From: Citrifermentans bremense R1
GTDB lineage: Bacteria; Desulfobacterota; Desulfuromonadia; Geobacterales; Geobacteraceae
NCBI RefSeq assembly: GCF_000426865.1
Contig: NZ_KE384581.1
Span: forward strand, 124,001 to 188,000
DNA length: 64,000 nt
Reading direction: 5' to 3'
Shown here: one piece after another, positions 8,230-16,545 of the stretch
Layout: every line of letters starts with the position of its first letter
Position numbering within the stretch: position 1 is the first letter of the stretch
Program-made: the position numbers and the translations under genes
Notes under the pieces: generated by a model
The model's input: only the letters and a program-made list of their open reading frames with translations
Databases searched by the model: none
Told to the model about the DNA's origin: nothing

Positions 8230-11200
8230 CTAGAGGACCGCTTTCAGGTAGTCGGAGCTGATGCTGCGCTTTTCTTTCTCCAGGGCGTTCACGTCCACCT
8301 CGACGAATTTCTCGTCCGGGGTCACCTTGAACAGCGGCTGCCCTTTGGAGACGATGGTGCCGTCGCCGGAGGTGACCAGGATCTTGTCGATGGTCCCGGC
8401 GAAGGGTGCGTACACCTTGTTGAACATCTTCATGACCTCGATGATGTAGAGCGGCTGCCCCTTCTCGAAATGCATCCCCTCGGTGACGAAGCAGGGCATA
8501 CCCGGAGCTTCCTGGCCGTAGTACATGCCGCCGCAGACCGACACGATCTCGTCCGCCTTGGTCGCCGGCGGGGGTACCAGCACCTTCTTCATCCGCGCCT
8601 GCAGCTCGGGGTCGTTCAGGTATTCGGGGATGGTGATCTCCAGGTCTTCCTCCACGCGCAGATCCCAGAACTTGGTGGTCTGCCCTATCATGAACAGCAT
8701 GCCGAGGAGTTCGAGACCAGCCTCGTAGCCGAAGTGCGCGGAGCGTACCTGGTCCCAGGTCTGCTGGTCGAAGCCACCCTGCGGCGCGTCGTTCTTGAGG
8801 ATCTCGTGCAGGGTGAAGTACTCGTCGCGGGCCAGGCCGAACTTCTCGCGCAGCGTACGGGAGAAATGCAGCGCCTGCTGCAAGAGGTCGTTATCGTGGC
8901 CCCAGATGATCTCGGCCGCGGGCTTGTGCGGGCGGTAATTCATGTGCAGGTATTCGTAGGTCTCGTTGAGGACCCCTACCGGGTTTCTGAGCCACACCAC
9001 CTTCCCGTTGTCGATACGGAAGTTCTTGGTGTTCATGGAAAGCCAACCCGACAGAAGGTGCGGGTCGCCCAGAAGCCGCTCGATGGGACGGATGATCAGG
9101 GTCCCCTTGCGGTCCAAAAGGGTAGACATGTTCTTCAGTTCCTTCGCCTGGCGCTCCGGCTGGCCGGCGAGGGAGTCGGTAACCATCTTCGCGTAATGCT
9201 TCTTCATCTGCAGGAAGGCGTAGACCGGGTCGATCTTGTTGGCCACTTCCTTCAGCGTCCCGACCAGGGTGAGGTAGGGGACCACGAAGCGGGTGGTCGG
9301 CTTCGCCATGACGTTTCTTCCCAGGAACCAGTTCACCAGGCCGTAGTGGAACTCGAGGTTGGTGGCGAGATCGGAGCCGCGCAGCGTAGTGGCGCGCAGC
9401 ACCTCGGACATCTTCTCGTAGCTGGCCAGGCGGTCGTCGCCGTTGGTGAGGAGCAGCGCGATGTTGGAGTCGTAGGCGCCGGCCACCTTGTACTTCATGA
9501 AGACGCCGGTGTCGGGGTTCAGCATGCTGATCCCCTGGTCGTCGCGGATCTCCCCCTCGATCGGCTTGGACCAGTAGCGGATCATCCCCCCTGCGTGCGG
9601 GGAGAGGGAGGCGTCGGTGGCGTTCAGACGCGCCTCGACGGCCGCGTTGAAACGGACGAAGCGCTCGGGCTTCGGCACCCGCTTCCTGTGGCGCGCCAGT
9701 ACGGCCATCGCCTCGACCAGGCTCTCGACCACGAAGAAGTCCTTCGGGTCGTCCGGGTTCACGAACTTGAGGGCGTAGCAGAGCTCGGTTACCCGGTGCT
9801 CCACCTGGATCCTCGTGTTCACCTCCATGAAGTAGTGGCGGTCGCGGTCGACGATGCACTCGAAGGTCGAGGCGGAGTCAAGCCCCACCGCCTTGCCGAA
9901 GCGCTCGGATTCCTCTTCCATCCTTTTGAGCACCTTGAGGTCGCTCTCCAGTGCCTTCACCTCGGCTTTCTTGCCGGCGGCCTTGGCCTGCTCGATCGTT
10001 GCCAAGAGCCCTTCCTGGGTGACGGAGACCTCGAGGAGCTTCTGCTCGTGCATCTGCAGCGAGCAGTCGCGCCCGCCCAGAGCCAGGCACCATTCGCCGT
10101 TGCCGATCAACTGGATCTCGTTGTGCCTGGTCTGCTCGATGTTGAGCTCGACAAGGATGTTTTTGTTGTCACCGATGCCGTTGGCCTTGACCTCGTTCAG
10201 GATCTCGCGCACAAGGCCCGGGGCCTCGGCCGCCTCCTTCGCGATGGTCTTGTCGTCGGCGTTTTTCAGGTTCAAAAGGCCCGCGCCCAGAAGACGCTGC
10301 CCTTTGCCGCCGCCGCCGCCGATCGCCTTCAGGCGCACCCTGCTCTGCGGGTACTTCTTCAGCATGGCGATGCACTCGGTCTGAACCTGCGCGCAGAGCT
10401 CCTCGATGGAGAAGAGGTCGACCCCTTTGTTGTAGGAGGCGTACAGGATGTGGTCGGCGAGCTCCTCAAGGGAGAGCTTGTCGTTTTTCAGTACCTGCGG
10501 GTCGCACTCGAGCCCGTCGGACTTGACCAGCGCCAGGAGCTTTTCGCGGGTGGAGTGCTTCTTGATCAGGGTGCGTGCGGTGACGTTGTCTATACCGGGG
10601 GTGACGGAGACGTTGACCGAGAGCGCGGTCCTTTTCGCCTCGTCCTTCTTGCCGGCGCCGGTCTGGGTGGCGGCGCAGGGGCCGATGAAGTTGAGCCCCG
10701 CCTGCTCGATGGCGCCTACGAATTCGTCGTCCTCGGCCATGAAGCCGTAGCCCGCGAAAATGGAGTCGTAGCCGTTGTCGAGGGCGATCCTGATGATCTG
10801 GTGGATGCGCTCGACGCGCTCTTCCTTGCTCGCGCCGCTGTAGTCGGGCACGCGGTGCACGCGCTTGGAATCGGTAAGGGTCCTAAGCTCCGGCGCCAGC
10901 GCGTTCGGGTAGACGATCGAGTCCTTCTCGGACAAGAGGATGCCGTAGTGCGTGATCCCCATCTCCTGGTAGACGTCCATCGCCTCTTTGCGGATCGGCC
11001 CGCGGCAGACGATGAGCGGTTTGAGATCCTCGCAGGAGAAGGAGCGGACCCAGGCGGAAGACGACAGGCTCAGGCGGCGATCCCTGTGGATCAGCGGGTT
11101 CTTGGTGTATTTTTCAGACGTGTATGCCATCGGTTTAATCTCCGTTACATTAGATATTGCCGGCGACGGGCGCTGTCCTGCCTGCCCGCAGCAGGGCTCG

Positions 11201-11286
11201 GCTTTCGCCCCGCCCAATCCTGCCAGCAACTCGGGAGCGATGCCCCCTGCTTCCGTTGTTCCCAGTCCCATGTCTGTAGTCGCCAT
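8230..11286 (-). CDS. Biotin carboxylase / biotin-carrier fusion subunit of an acyl-CoA carboxylase
   Basis: A 1018-residue protein. An ATP-grasp biotin carboxylase occupies roughly residues 55-650 (LKAIGGGGGKGQRLL near 319-333, GGRDCSLQMHEQKLLEVS near 404, YFMEVNTRIQVEHRVTEL near 485). A biotinyl carrier domain lies at the C-terminus with the acceptor lysine in EVMKM at about 953. It should carboxylate biotin and hand the carboxyl group to the next subunit, most simply to make methylmalonyl-CoA from propionyl-CoA. It is much longer than a usual BC-BCCP chain, with an insert around residues 240-310 and a long linker before BCCP. The first ATG overlaps the upstream stop (TAATG). A second good start with GGAG exists at 11130 (Met53), so the 52-residue leader may not be translated. 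Confidence 0.88.
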   Translation of the reverse strand: MATTDMGLGTTEAGGIAPELLAGLGGAKAEPCCGQAGQRPSPAISNVTEIKPMAYTSEKYTKNPLIHRDRRLSLSSSAWVRSFSCEDLKPLIVCRGPIRKEAMDVYQEMGITHYGILLSEKDSIVYPNALAPELRTLTDSKRVHRVPDYSGASKEERVERIHQIIRIALDNGYDSIFAGYGFMAEDDEFVGAIEQAGLNFIGPCAATQTGAGKKDEAKRTALSVNVSVTPGIDNVTARTLIKKHSTREKLLALVKSDGLECDPQVLKNDKLSLEELADHILYASYNKGVDLFSIEELCAQVQTECIAMLKKYPQSRVRLKAIGGGGGKGQRLLGAGLLNLKNADDKTIAKEAAEAPGLVREILNEVKANGIGDNKNILVELNIEQTRHNEIQLIGNGEWCLALGGRDCSLQMHEQKLLEVSVTQEGLLATIEQAKAAGKKAEVKALESDLKVLKRMEEESERFGKAVGLDSASTFECIVDRDRHYFMEVNTRIQVEHRVTELCYALKFVNPDDPKDFFVVESLVEAMAVLARHRKRVPKPERFVRFNAAVEARLNATDASLSPHAGGMIRYWSKPIEGEIRDDQGISMLNPDTGVFMKYKVAGAYDSNIALLLTNGDDRLASYEKMSEVLRATTLRGSDLATNLEFHYGLVNWFLGRNVMAKPTTRFVVPYLTLVGTLKEVANKIDPVYAFLQMKKHYAKMVTDSLAGQPERQAKELKNMSTLLDRKGTLIIRPIERLLGDPHLLSGWLSMNTKNFRIDNGKVVWLRNPVGVLNETYEYLHMNYRPHKPAAEIIWGHDNDLLQQALHFSRTLREKFGLARDEYFTLHEILKNDAPQGGFDQQTWDQVRSAHFGYEAGLELLGMLFMIGQTTKFWDLRVEEDLEITIPEYLNDPELQARMKKVLVPPPATKADEIVSVCGGMYYGQEAPGMPCFVTEGMHFEKGQPLYIIEVMKMFNKVYAPFAGTIDKILVTSGDGTIVSKGQPLFKVTPDEKFVEVDVNALEKEKRSISSDYLKAVL

Positions 11287-13010
11287 TAGTGGAACTCCCT
11301 CTGCACGGACTGCATGGGGCCCGGCTTGTAGTGGCGCAGGAAGAAGTTCATGTTCTCCCCGAGCACTTTCCTGAGATCGGTGGGCATGACCAGAGAGGAG
11401 ATGGAGCCGAGCGAGAGGGCCTCTTTCGGGTTCATCAGCTCCTTCTCGTAACGGGTGTTGAGGAGCGCCTCCTCGGTCTTGAGCCAGTCGGCTGCTTCCT
11501 TCTCGGCGTCGAGCTTGGCGAGATCCGGCTTCACGCCGGCCTCTACCCGCTCCTGGGTGCCGCGCTTGACGCGCTCGATGACCGCGTTCCTGATCTTCCT
11601 GAGCTCGTCCTTGTAGACGAATTCCTTACCGGCCGGGCCCATGACGGCGAGCCTGGTGGTGGGGAGCGCCAGGACCAGGTCGGCCCCGGTCGGGTAGTTG
11701 TTGTAGGAGGCGTAGGCGCCGCCGTAGGCGTTTCTCAGGATCAAGAGGATGCGCGGGGTCCTGATGTCGACGATGGAGTCGAGCATGGCGCGGCCGGCCT
11801 GGACGATGCCGCGGGCTTCCTGCTCGCGGCCGGGGAGGAAGCCGGTGGTGTCTTCCATGAAGATGATCGGGATGTTGTAGATGTTGCAGAAGCGGTTGAA
11901 GCGCGCGATCTTGTAGGCGGCGTCGCAGTCGATCTGGCCGGAGTCGACGGCCGAGTTGTTGGCGACGAAGCCGATCACGTTGCCCCCCAGGCGGCCGAAG
12001 GCGGTGACGACGTTGCGGGCGCGGTCGCGCTGCATCTCGAAGTAATCGCCGTGGTCGCAGATCTGCTGGATGATGATGGAGACGTCGAACGGGGTGTTGA
12101 AGCCGGTCGGGGAGTTGAACGCCTTCTTGAGCAGCGTGTTGATCTCCCAGGTCTTCCTGTCCAAGGGGTCGCTCGTCTCCTGGTGGCGCGCCATCACCGA
12201 GTTGTTGTCGGGGATGTAATTGAGAAGCTGCAGCGCGGTCCTGAGCGCCCCTACTTCGTCCTCGACGGTGAGGTCGGCAACGCCGGACTGGCCGTGCACC
12301 TTCGGTCCGCCCAGATCCTCCGGGGTCACGTCCTCGCCGAGTACGCTCTTGACGACGCCCGGGCCGGTGAGGCCGAAGAAGGTGTCTTTGGGCTGGATCA
12401 CGAAGCTCCCCTGGCGCGGCAGGTAGGAGCCGCCGCCAGCGTTGAAGCCGAACATGCACATGATGGAGGGGACTACGCCGCTGATCTTTCTCAGCGCGGT
12501 GAACGCCTCGGCGTAACCGTCGAGGCCGCCCACGCCGGCCGGGACGAAGGCGCCGGCGGAGTCGTTCATGCCGATGACCGGGATCCCTTTCTCGCCTGCC
12601 ATGTAGAAGAGTCGGGCCAGCTTGTTGCCGTTGGTGGCGTCCATGGAACCGGCGCGGACAGTGAAGTCGTGGCCGTACACGGCGACGTCGCGGCCGTGGA
12701 TGTTGAGGATGCCGGTCACCAGCGAAGCGCCGTCCAGGTTCTTGCCCCAGTTCTGGAACAGGATGTTGGGCTCCGCCTCGGTCAGGACGCGAATCCTTTC
12801 CCACACGGTCATGCGTTTCTTGAAATGCTGTTTCTCGATCTGGTCGATGCTCACCGACTTGATCGGGCGCTGGATCAGGTCGTAACCTGCCTGCATGGCC
12901 TCTTCGTAGCCGCCAGTGGCGCGGGAGATCTCGCCCGGGATGTTGAACTCGACCTTCTCGCCGGCGTCGAACGGATTTTTCAATGAGGGCTGAATAAAGG
13001 TATTAGACAT
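11286..13010 (-). CDS. Acyl-CoA (probably propionyl-CoA) carboxylase carboxyltransferase subunit
   Basis: A 574-residue crotonase-fold carboxyltransferase with both halves in one chain. The N-half has [34 protein letters not shown] and [15 protein letters not shown]; the C-half has [33 protein letters not shown] and [14 protein letters not shown]. It transfers carboxyl from biotin to an acyl-CoA. Substrate choice is inferred from the adjacent mutase and epimerase. The start chosen is the ATG at 13010, with AAGGA eight bases upstream; an ATG at 13019 sits inside that Shine-Dalgarno. The start overlaps the stop of a 22-codon leader ORF and the stop overlaps the start of the biotin subunit, so all three look translationally coupled. 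Confidence 0.9.
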   Translation of the reverse strand: MSNTFIQPSLKNPFDAGEKVEFNIPGEISRATGGYEEAMQAGYDLIQRPIKSVSIDQIEKQHFKKRMTVWERIRVLTEAEPNILFQNWGKNLDGASLVTGILNIHGRDVAVYGHDFTVRAGSMDATNGNKLARLFYMAGEKGIPVIGMNDSAGAFVPAGVGGLDGYAEAFTALRKISGVVPSIMCMFGFNAGGGSYLPRQGSFVIQPKDTFFGLTGPGVVKSVLGEDVTPEDLGGPKVHGQSGVADLTVEDEVGALRTALQLLNYIPDNNSVMARHQETSDPLDRKTWEINTLLKKAFNSPTGFNTPFDVSIIIQQICDHGDYFEMQRDRARNVVTAFGRLGGNVIGFVANNSAVDSGQIDCDAAYKIARFNRFCNIYNIPIIFMEDTTGFLPGREQEARGIVQAGRAMLDSIVDIRTPRILLILRNAYGGAYASYNNYPTGADLVLALPTTRLAVMGPAGKEFVYKDELRKIRNAVIERVKRGTQERVEAGVKPDLAKLDAEKEAADWLKTEEALLNTRYEKELMNPKEALSLGSISSLVMPTDLRKVLGENMNFFLRHYKPGPMQSVQREFH

Positions 13011-13071
13011 TGCGGGCATCCTTCTGGTCGTTGGGATTTTGCATCTCCTGCGGGGTCACTGCGGAACTCAT
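13003..13071 (-). CDS. 22-residue leader ORF overlapping the carboxyltransferase start
   Basis: An unannotated-type micro-ORF starts at ATG 13071 with a perfect AGGAGG six bases upstream. This is a far better ribosome site than that of the gene it precedes. The peptide starts [10 protein letters not shown], is hydrophilic, and ends ...ARNV before a TAA whose first bases lie inside the ATGTCT of the carboxyltransferase start. The frames differ. The overlap suggests translational coupling, in which ribosomes finishing the leader reinitiate on the large gene. I recognise no regulatory codon run. It might alternatively be a remnant or a true micro-subunit. Confidence 0.55.
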   Translation of the reverse strand: MSSAVTPQEMQNPNDQKDARNV

Positions 13072-13149
13072 CGACGTCCTCCTGTTGATTGATATTAAAA
13101 AAGCGTTGTACTTTTTGAGTGTCACTAAAAATCTCCCTTGCCTCAGTTA

Positions 13150-13260
13150 GCGAAAACGTAAGGTGCGCCCCGCAAGGGGAGCTGTTGCACGTCTTCGTGA
13201 AGCATCCCGGAAAGCCGTTACAGCAGCGGGAGGAAGGCCCGTTGCTGTCGCGAAAACGTA
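13150..13260. repeat. Two direct copies of an 11-mer upstream of the carboxylase operon
   Basis: GCGAAAACGTA occurs at 13150-13160 and 13250-13260, exactly 100 bases apart in the same orientation, 79-189 bases upstream of the leader ORF. They could be sites for a regulator of the propionate genes. The remaining part of the 563-base gap 13072-13634 shows no gene; a short inverted repeat (13618-13625/13631-13638) overlaps the stop of the next gene. Confidence 0.45.
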
Positions 13261-13634
13261 TACGCTTCGGTGCGGACAAGGGGACTGGTGCTTCTTTTCA
13301 GGTTTTTCATGGAACGGGAGGGGGCGCTGCAGTGGAGAAAGAGGTCCGGTCAGCCGAGCCGGGTCAGGATAAGCCCCGGCAGCGCGGCGCCAAGAAGTTG
13401 GTACGGTCAAACTGCTTTCAAGCAGAGTGAACTCGGCCGCGCTGTTCTTATAGTCTCAGTAAACGAACTGTTGTTTTACTAAAAATCGACCGTACTGTTC
13501 ATAAAGATTTGCTTGGCAAATGTCAATAAGAAAAAGCGTGTATACGCCCGACGTGTAGGGATTACAGGAGGTTGTGCAGCAGGGAAAAATTGCGGGGAAA
13601 AAGCAGGGGGGAGGCGGCTGACAGGGGTGGCCTG

Positions 13635-14915
13635 TCAGCGCCTGATTTTGCGGGCCAGAAGTTCCACGGTATGCAATACCCTCGTTTTATCTCCGGCCTG
13701 TTTCAGGCCGTCGGATAGCTGCATGATGCAGCCGGGGCATCCGGTCACCACCGCGTCGGCGCCGGTTGCGATGATGGCGGCGCTCTTGCCTGCGTTGATG
13801 TCGAGGGAGTTTTCGTAATGGTAAACGTTGAAGGTTCCGCCCAGGCCGCAACAGCGATCCGCGCCTTCCATTTCCACCAGCTCCAGTCCCGGCGTTCTCT
13901 TGAGCAGGGCGCGCGGCTCCTTGGTGATCCCGGCGGTTCTGTGGTGGCAGGGGTCGTGGTAGGTGATGCGCATCCCGGACCCGGTCCCGGTTTCTTCCGG
14001 GGTGAGACCGAGTTTTTGCAAGAGCACCGCCGCGTCCACCGTCTTGTCGGCGAGAGCCTGGAGCCGCTGTTTCAGTTCCGGGTTCCGTTTTCCGACCACC
14101 AGCGGGTAGAGCTTGTGCAGAGCGCCGCCGCAGGTGGCGCAGGCGGTCATCACGTAGTCCGCCTGGTGCGCCTCGATGGCGGCGAGGTTCATCTCGGCCA
14201 GCTCCCGCACCGTGTTCAGGTCGCCCCCCGACATCCCCGGCAGGCCGCAGCACTGCTGCCCCTTGGGAATGATGACGGTGCAGCCTAAGTGACGGAAGAG
14301 GGCAAGGGTTGCCTCGCCGATCTCCGTGTAGACGAAGTTGGTCATGCAGCCGACGAAGAAGACGATCCGGGGTTTACCCGGTTCCCCCTGGATCACCTCG
14401 GGGTGGCGTTTCATAAACGGCTTTTTGGCGATCTGCGGGATGTGGCGGCTCCCCCCGATAAACGGCATGGGGAAACGGAGCCTGAGCCCCGAGGTGGCCG
14501 GGACCTTCCTGAAGAAGAGCGGGCCGAGGATGGCGGCCGCGAGCGCGCCGAAGTTCATCACCTTGCGGTTTCTGATCACCTGTCCCACCGCCTTATGGAA
14601 GGTGGTGAGCCCGCGCCGCTGCGCCAGCGCCTCGCGTGCGGCGATTACTATCTCGTCGGTCGGGACCTGGTTCGGGCACTTTTCCACGCAGCTGCCGCAA
14701 AGAAGGCACTTGGACATGGCGGAGTAGGTGCCGTCGTCAAGTGTTATGTCCCCCTTGCAAAGGTGCTGCGCCAGGGCTACCTTGCCGCGGGCCGTGGCTG
14801 GCTCGCGCTGGAAGGTGCTGAAGGCGGGGCAGTGCGCGCGGCAGGCGCCGCACTTAACGCATTTCTTCATCTCTGCTGCCACCCGCTCGAGCGGGTCGAT
14901 CTGCTTCTTGGTCAT
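13635..14915 (-). CDS. glcF: (Fe-S)-binding subunit of a lactate/glycolate oxidase (GlcF family)
   Basis: A 426-residue protein with two ferredoxin-type 4Fe-4S motifs near the N-terminus (CVKCGACRAHC about residue 18 and CLLCGSCVEKC about residue 70). Two CCG domains follow (QCCGLPGMSGGD and DRCCGLGGTFNVYH, with ATCGGAL and HDPCHHR between). This is the electron-transferring partner of a GlcD-type flavoprotein; electrons from a 2-hydroxyacid would pass to quinone. The FAD subunit is the next gene upstream on the same strand and a lactate racemase follows it, so D-lactate is the likelier substrate than glycolate. A patch of heptamer repeats separates this gene from its partner. Confidence 0.85.
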   Translation of the reverse strand: MTKKQIDPLERVAAEMKKCVKCGACRAHCPAFSTFQREPATARGKVALAQHLCKGDITLDDGTYSAMSKCLLCGSCVEKCPNQVPTDEIVIAAREALAQRRGLTTFHKAVGQVIRNRKVMNFGALAAAILGPLFFRKVPATSGLRLRFPMPFIGGSRHIPQIAKKPFMKRHPEVIQGEPGKPRIVFFVGCMTNFVYTEIGEATLALFRHLGCTVIIPKGQQCCGLPGMSGGDLNTVRELAEMNLAAIEAHQADYVMTACATCGGALHKLYPLVVGKRNPELKQRLQALADKTVDAAVLLQKLGLTPEETGTGSGMRITYHDPCHHRTAGITKEPRALLKRTPGLELVEMEGADRCCGLGGTFNVYHYENSLDINAGKSAAIIATGADAVVTGCPGCIMQLSDGLKQAGDKTRVLHTVELLARKIRR

Positions 14916-14934
14916 CTATGTTCTCGCTTCAAGG

Positions 14935-15110
14935 CAATTGACAATTGACAATGGACAATTGACAACTGGTTTTATAGTAACGACTTCAGACTTGCTGCCC
15001 CGGGGGGCTGCCGCAATGGAGTGCTGTAATGGACCACGTGGAACTTGTGGACGCAATGGACCCGGTGGACGAGGGAACGTTGTCAATTGTCAATCGTCAA
15101 TTGTCAATTG
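14935..15110. repeat. Inverted pair of heptamer tandem repeats between glcF and glcD
   Basis: Five tandem 7-mers (CAATTGA, CAATTGA, CAATGGA, CAATTGA, CAACTGG) occupy 14935-14969. Four 7-mers of the complementary type (TCAATTG, TCAATCG, TCAATTG, TCAATTG) occupy 15083-15110, just past the glcD stop. The two arrays are inverted relative to each other and could pair into a long stem in the mRNA. The 113 bases between hold further loose TGGAC-rich 7-mers and no ORF. A smaller heptamer patch of another sequence is seen near 62506. Confidence 0.8.
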
Positions 15111-15112
15111 GT

Positions 15113-16492
15113 TCACACCGGCAACATCTTGCCGGGGTTTAGGATGTTGTTCGGGTCGAGCGCTCGCTTGATCGCCTTCATCGCCGCCACCTGGTCGGCG
15201 GTAAGCTCCATCGGTATGTACGGCTGCTTGGCAAGCCCGACGCCGTGCTCGCCGGACATGGTCCCGCCCAGGTCGAGCGCTGCCTGGAACACTTCCTTGA
15301 TCGCCTCGTGCGCCTTCTCCAGCTGCCCCGGCACTTGCTTGTCGATCATGATGTTGACGTGGATGTTGCCGTCGCCTGCGTGGCCGAAGTTGACGATGGG
15401 GATGTCATAGCGCTTCTGGATCACCTCGATGCGTCTGATGACGTCGGGAACCTTGCTCCTCGGCACCACGATGTCCTCGTTGAACTTGTCCGGGTTCACG
15501 TCCCTTAAAGACGGGGAGACCAGGCGGCGCACCCGCCACAGTTCCTCGCTCTCGGCCGCGTCCTTGGCGACGCGGAACTGCACCAGGCCGAGCGGCTCGA
15601 TCAGTCGATGGATCTGTCCCGCCTGCTTTTCGATCAGGTCGCGGTCTCCGTCCACCTCGATGAGAAGCACGGCCCGCCCGCTGTCGGGTAGCCCCAGGTT
15701 GAAGCGGCGCTCGACGCAGACGAGCGTGGCGTGGTCCATGAATTCGAGCGTCGTCGGGATGATCTTGTTCTTGATGATGGTCGAGACCGCGCGGGCGGCG
15801 CCGTCGATGGAATCAAAGACGGTCAGCATGGTCTTCTTGGCGTCGGGGTAGGGGAGGAGCTTGAAGATGATCTTGGTGATCACCCCGAGCGTCCCCTCCG
15901 AGCCGCAGATGAGCTTGGTGAGGTCGTAACCCACCACTCCCTTCACCGTCTCCCCGCCGGTCCTGATCACCTCCCCGGTGGGAAGGACCACTTCCAGCCC
16001 CATCACGAAGTCCTTGGTGACGCCGTACTTGACGGCGCGCGGGCCGCCGGCGCACTCGGCGACGTTGCCCCCCAACGTGGAAAACTTGAGGGAGGCGGGG
16101 TCGGGGGGATAGAAGAGCCCCAGTTTCTCGACCGCCATCTGGAAGGTCTCGGTCACGACCCCCGGCTCCACTTCGGCCACCAGGTTGTCGGTGTCGATCC
16201 TGAGGATCCGGTTCATGCGGGTGGTCACCAGCACCACTCCCCCCCCTTTGGGGAGGGCGCCGCCGGTGAAGCCGCTGCCTGCCCCCCTGGGGAAAACGGG
16301 GAAGCCTTCACTGTTGGCGAGCTTCAGTATCCGCGCTACCTCTTCGCTGCCGTCGGGATGCACTACGCAATCGGGGAGGAACTCCATTTGGGTGGCGTCG
16401 TAGCCGTAGCAGATCAGGTCCTGCGGGGTGGCGGCGATGTTCTCGCTGCCGACGATATCGGTCAATTGCTGCAGTATGCGTGCGTCGAGCAT
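15113..16492 (-). CDS. glcD: FAD-linked D-lactate/glycolate oxidase subunit (GlcD family)
   Basis: A 459-residue flavoprotein of the vanillyl-alcohol-oxidase fold. The FAD-binding PCMH domain spans about residues 35-215 (FPVFPRGAGSGFTGGALP, STLGGNVAECAGGPRAVKYG, VGYDLTKLICGSEGTLGVIT). The FAD-oxidase C domain follows, with NFGHAGDGNIHVNIM near residue 375 and GGTMSGEHGVGLAKQPY. It ends at the canonical LDPNNILNPGKML. It should oxidise D-2-hydroxyacids. With the (Fe-S) subunit downstream and LarA upstream it forms a lactate-use module in which LarA supplies the D isomer. The start is an ATG near the 5' end of the conserved region. Confidence 0.88.
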   Translation of the reverse strand: MLDARILQQLTDIVGSENIAATPQDLICYGYDATQMEFLPDCVVHPDGSEEVARILKLANSEGFPVFPRGAGSGFTGGALPKGGGVVLVTTRMNRILRIDTDNLVAEVEPGVVTETFQMAVEKLGLFYPPDPASLKFSTLGGNVAECAGGPRAVKYGVTKDFVMGLEVVLPTGEVIRTGGETVKGVVGYDLTKLICGSEGTLGVITKIIFKLLPYPDAKKTMLTVFDSIDGAARAVSTIIKNKIIPTTLEFMDHATLVCVERRFNLGLPDSGRAVLLIEVDGDRDLIEKQAGQIHRLIEPLGLVQFRVAKDAAESEELWRVRRLVSPSLRDVNPDKFNEDIVVPRSKVPDVIRRIEVIQKRYDIPIVNFGHAGDGNIHVNIMIDKQVPGQLEKAHEAIKEVFQAALDLGGTMSGEHGVGLAKQPYIPMELTADQVAAMKAIKRALDPNNILNPGKMLPV

Positions 16493-16545
16493 CTATCTTC
16501 CTTTCGATGGGTCTTTCGGATCTCGTTTCATATCTGTGGCGGCAG

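Noticed and set aside
8470-12986. Two very long plus-strand frames opposite the carboxylase genes
   Set aside because: They mirror conserved BC and carboxyltransferase sequences and their composition is that of an antisense shadow.
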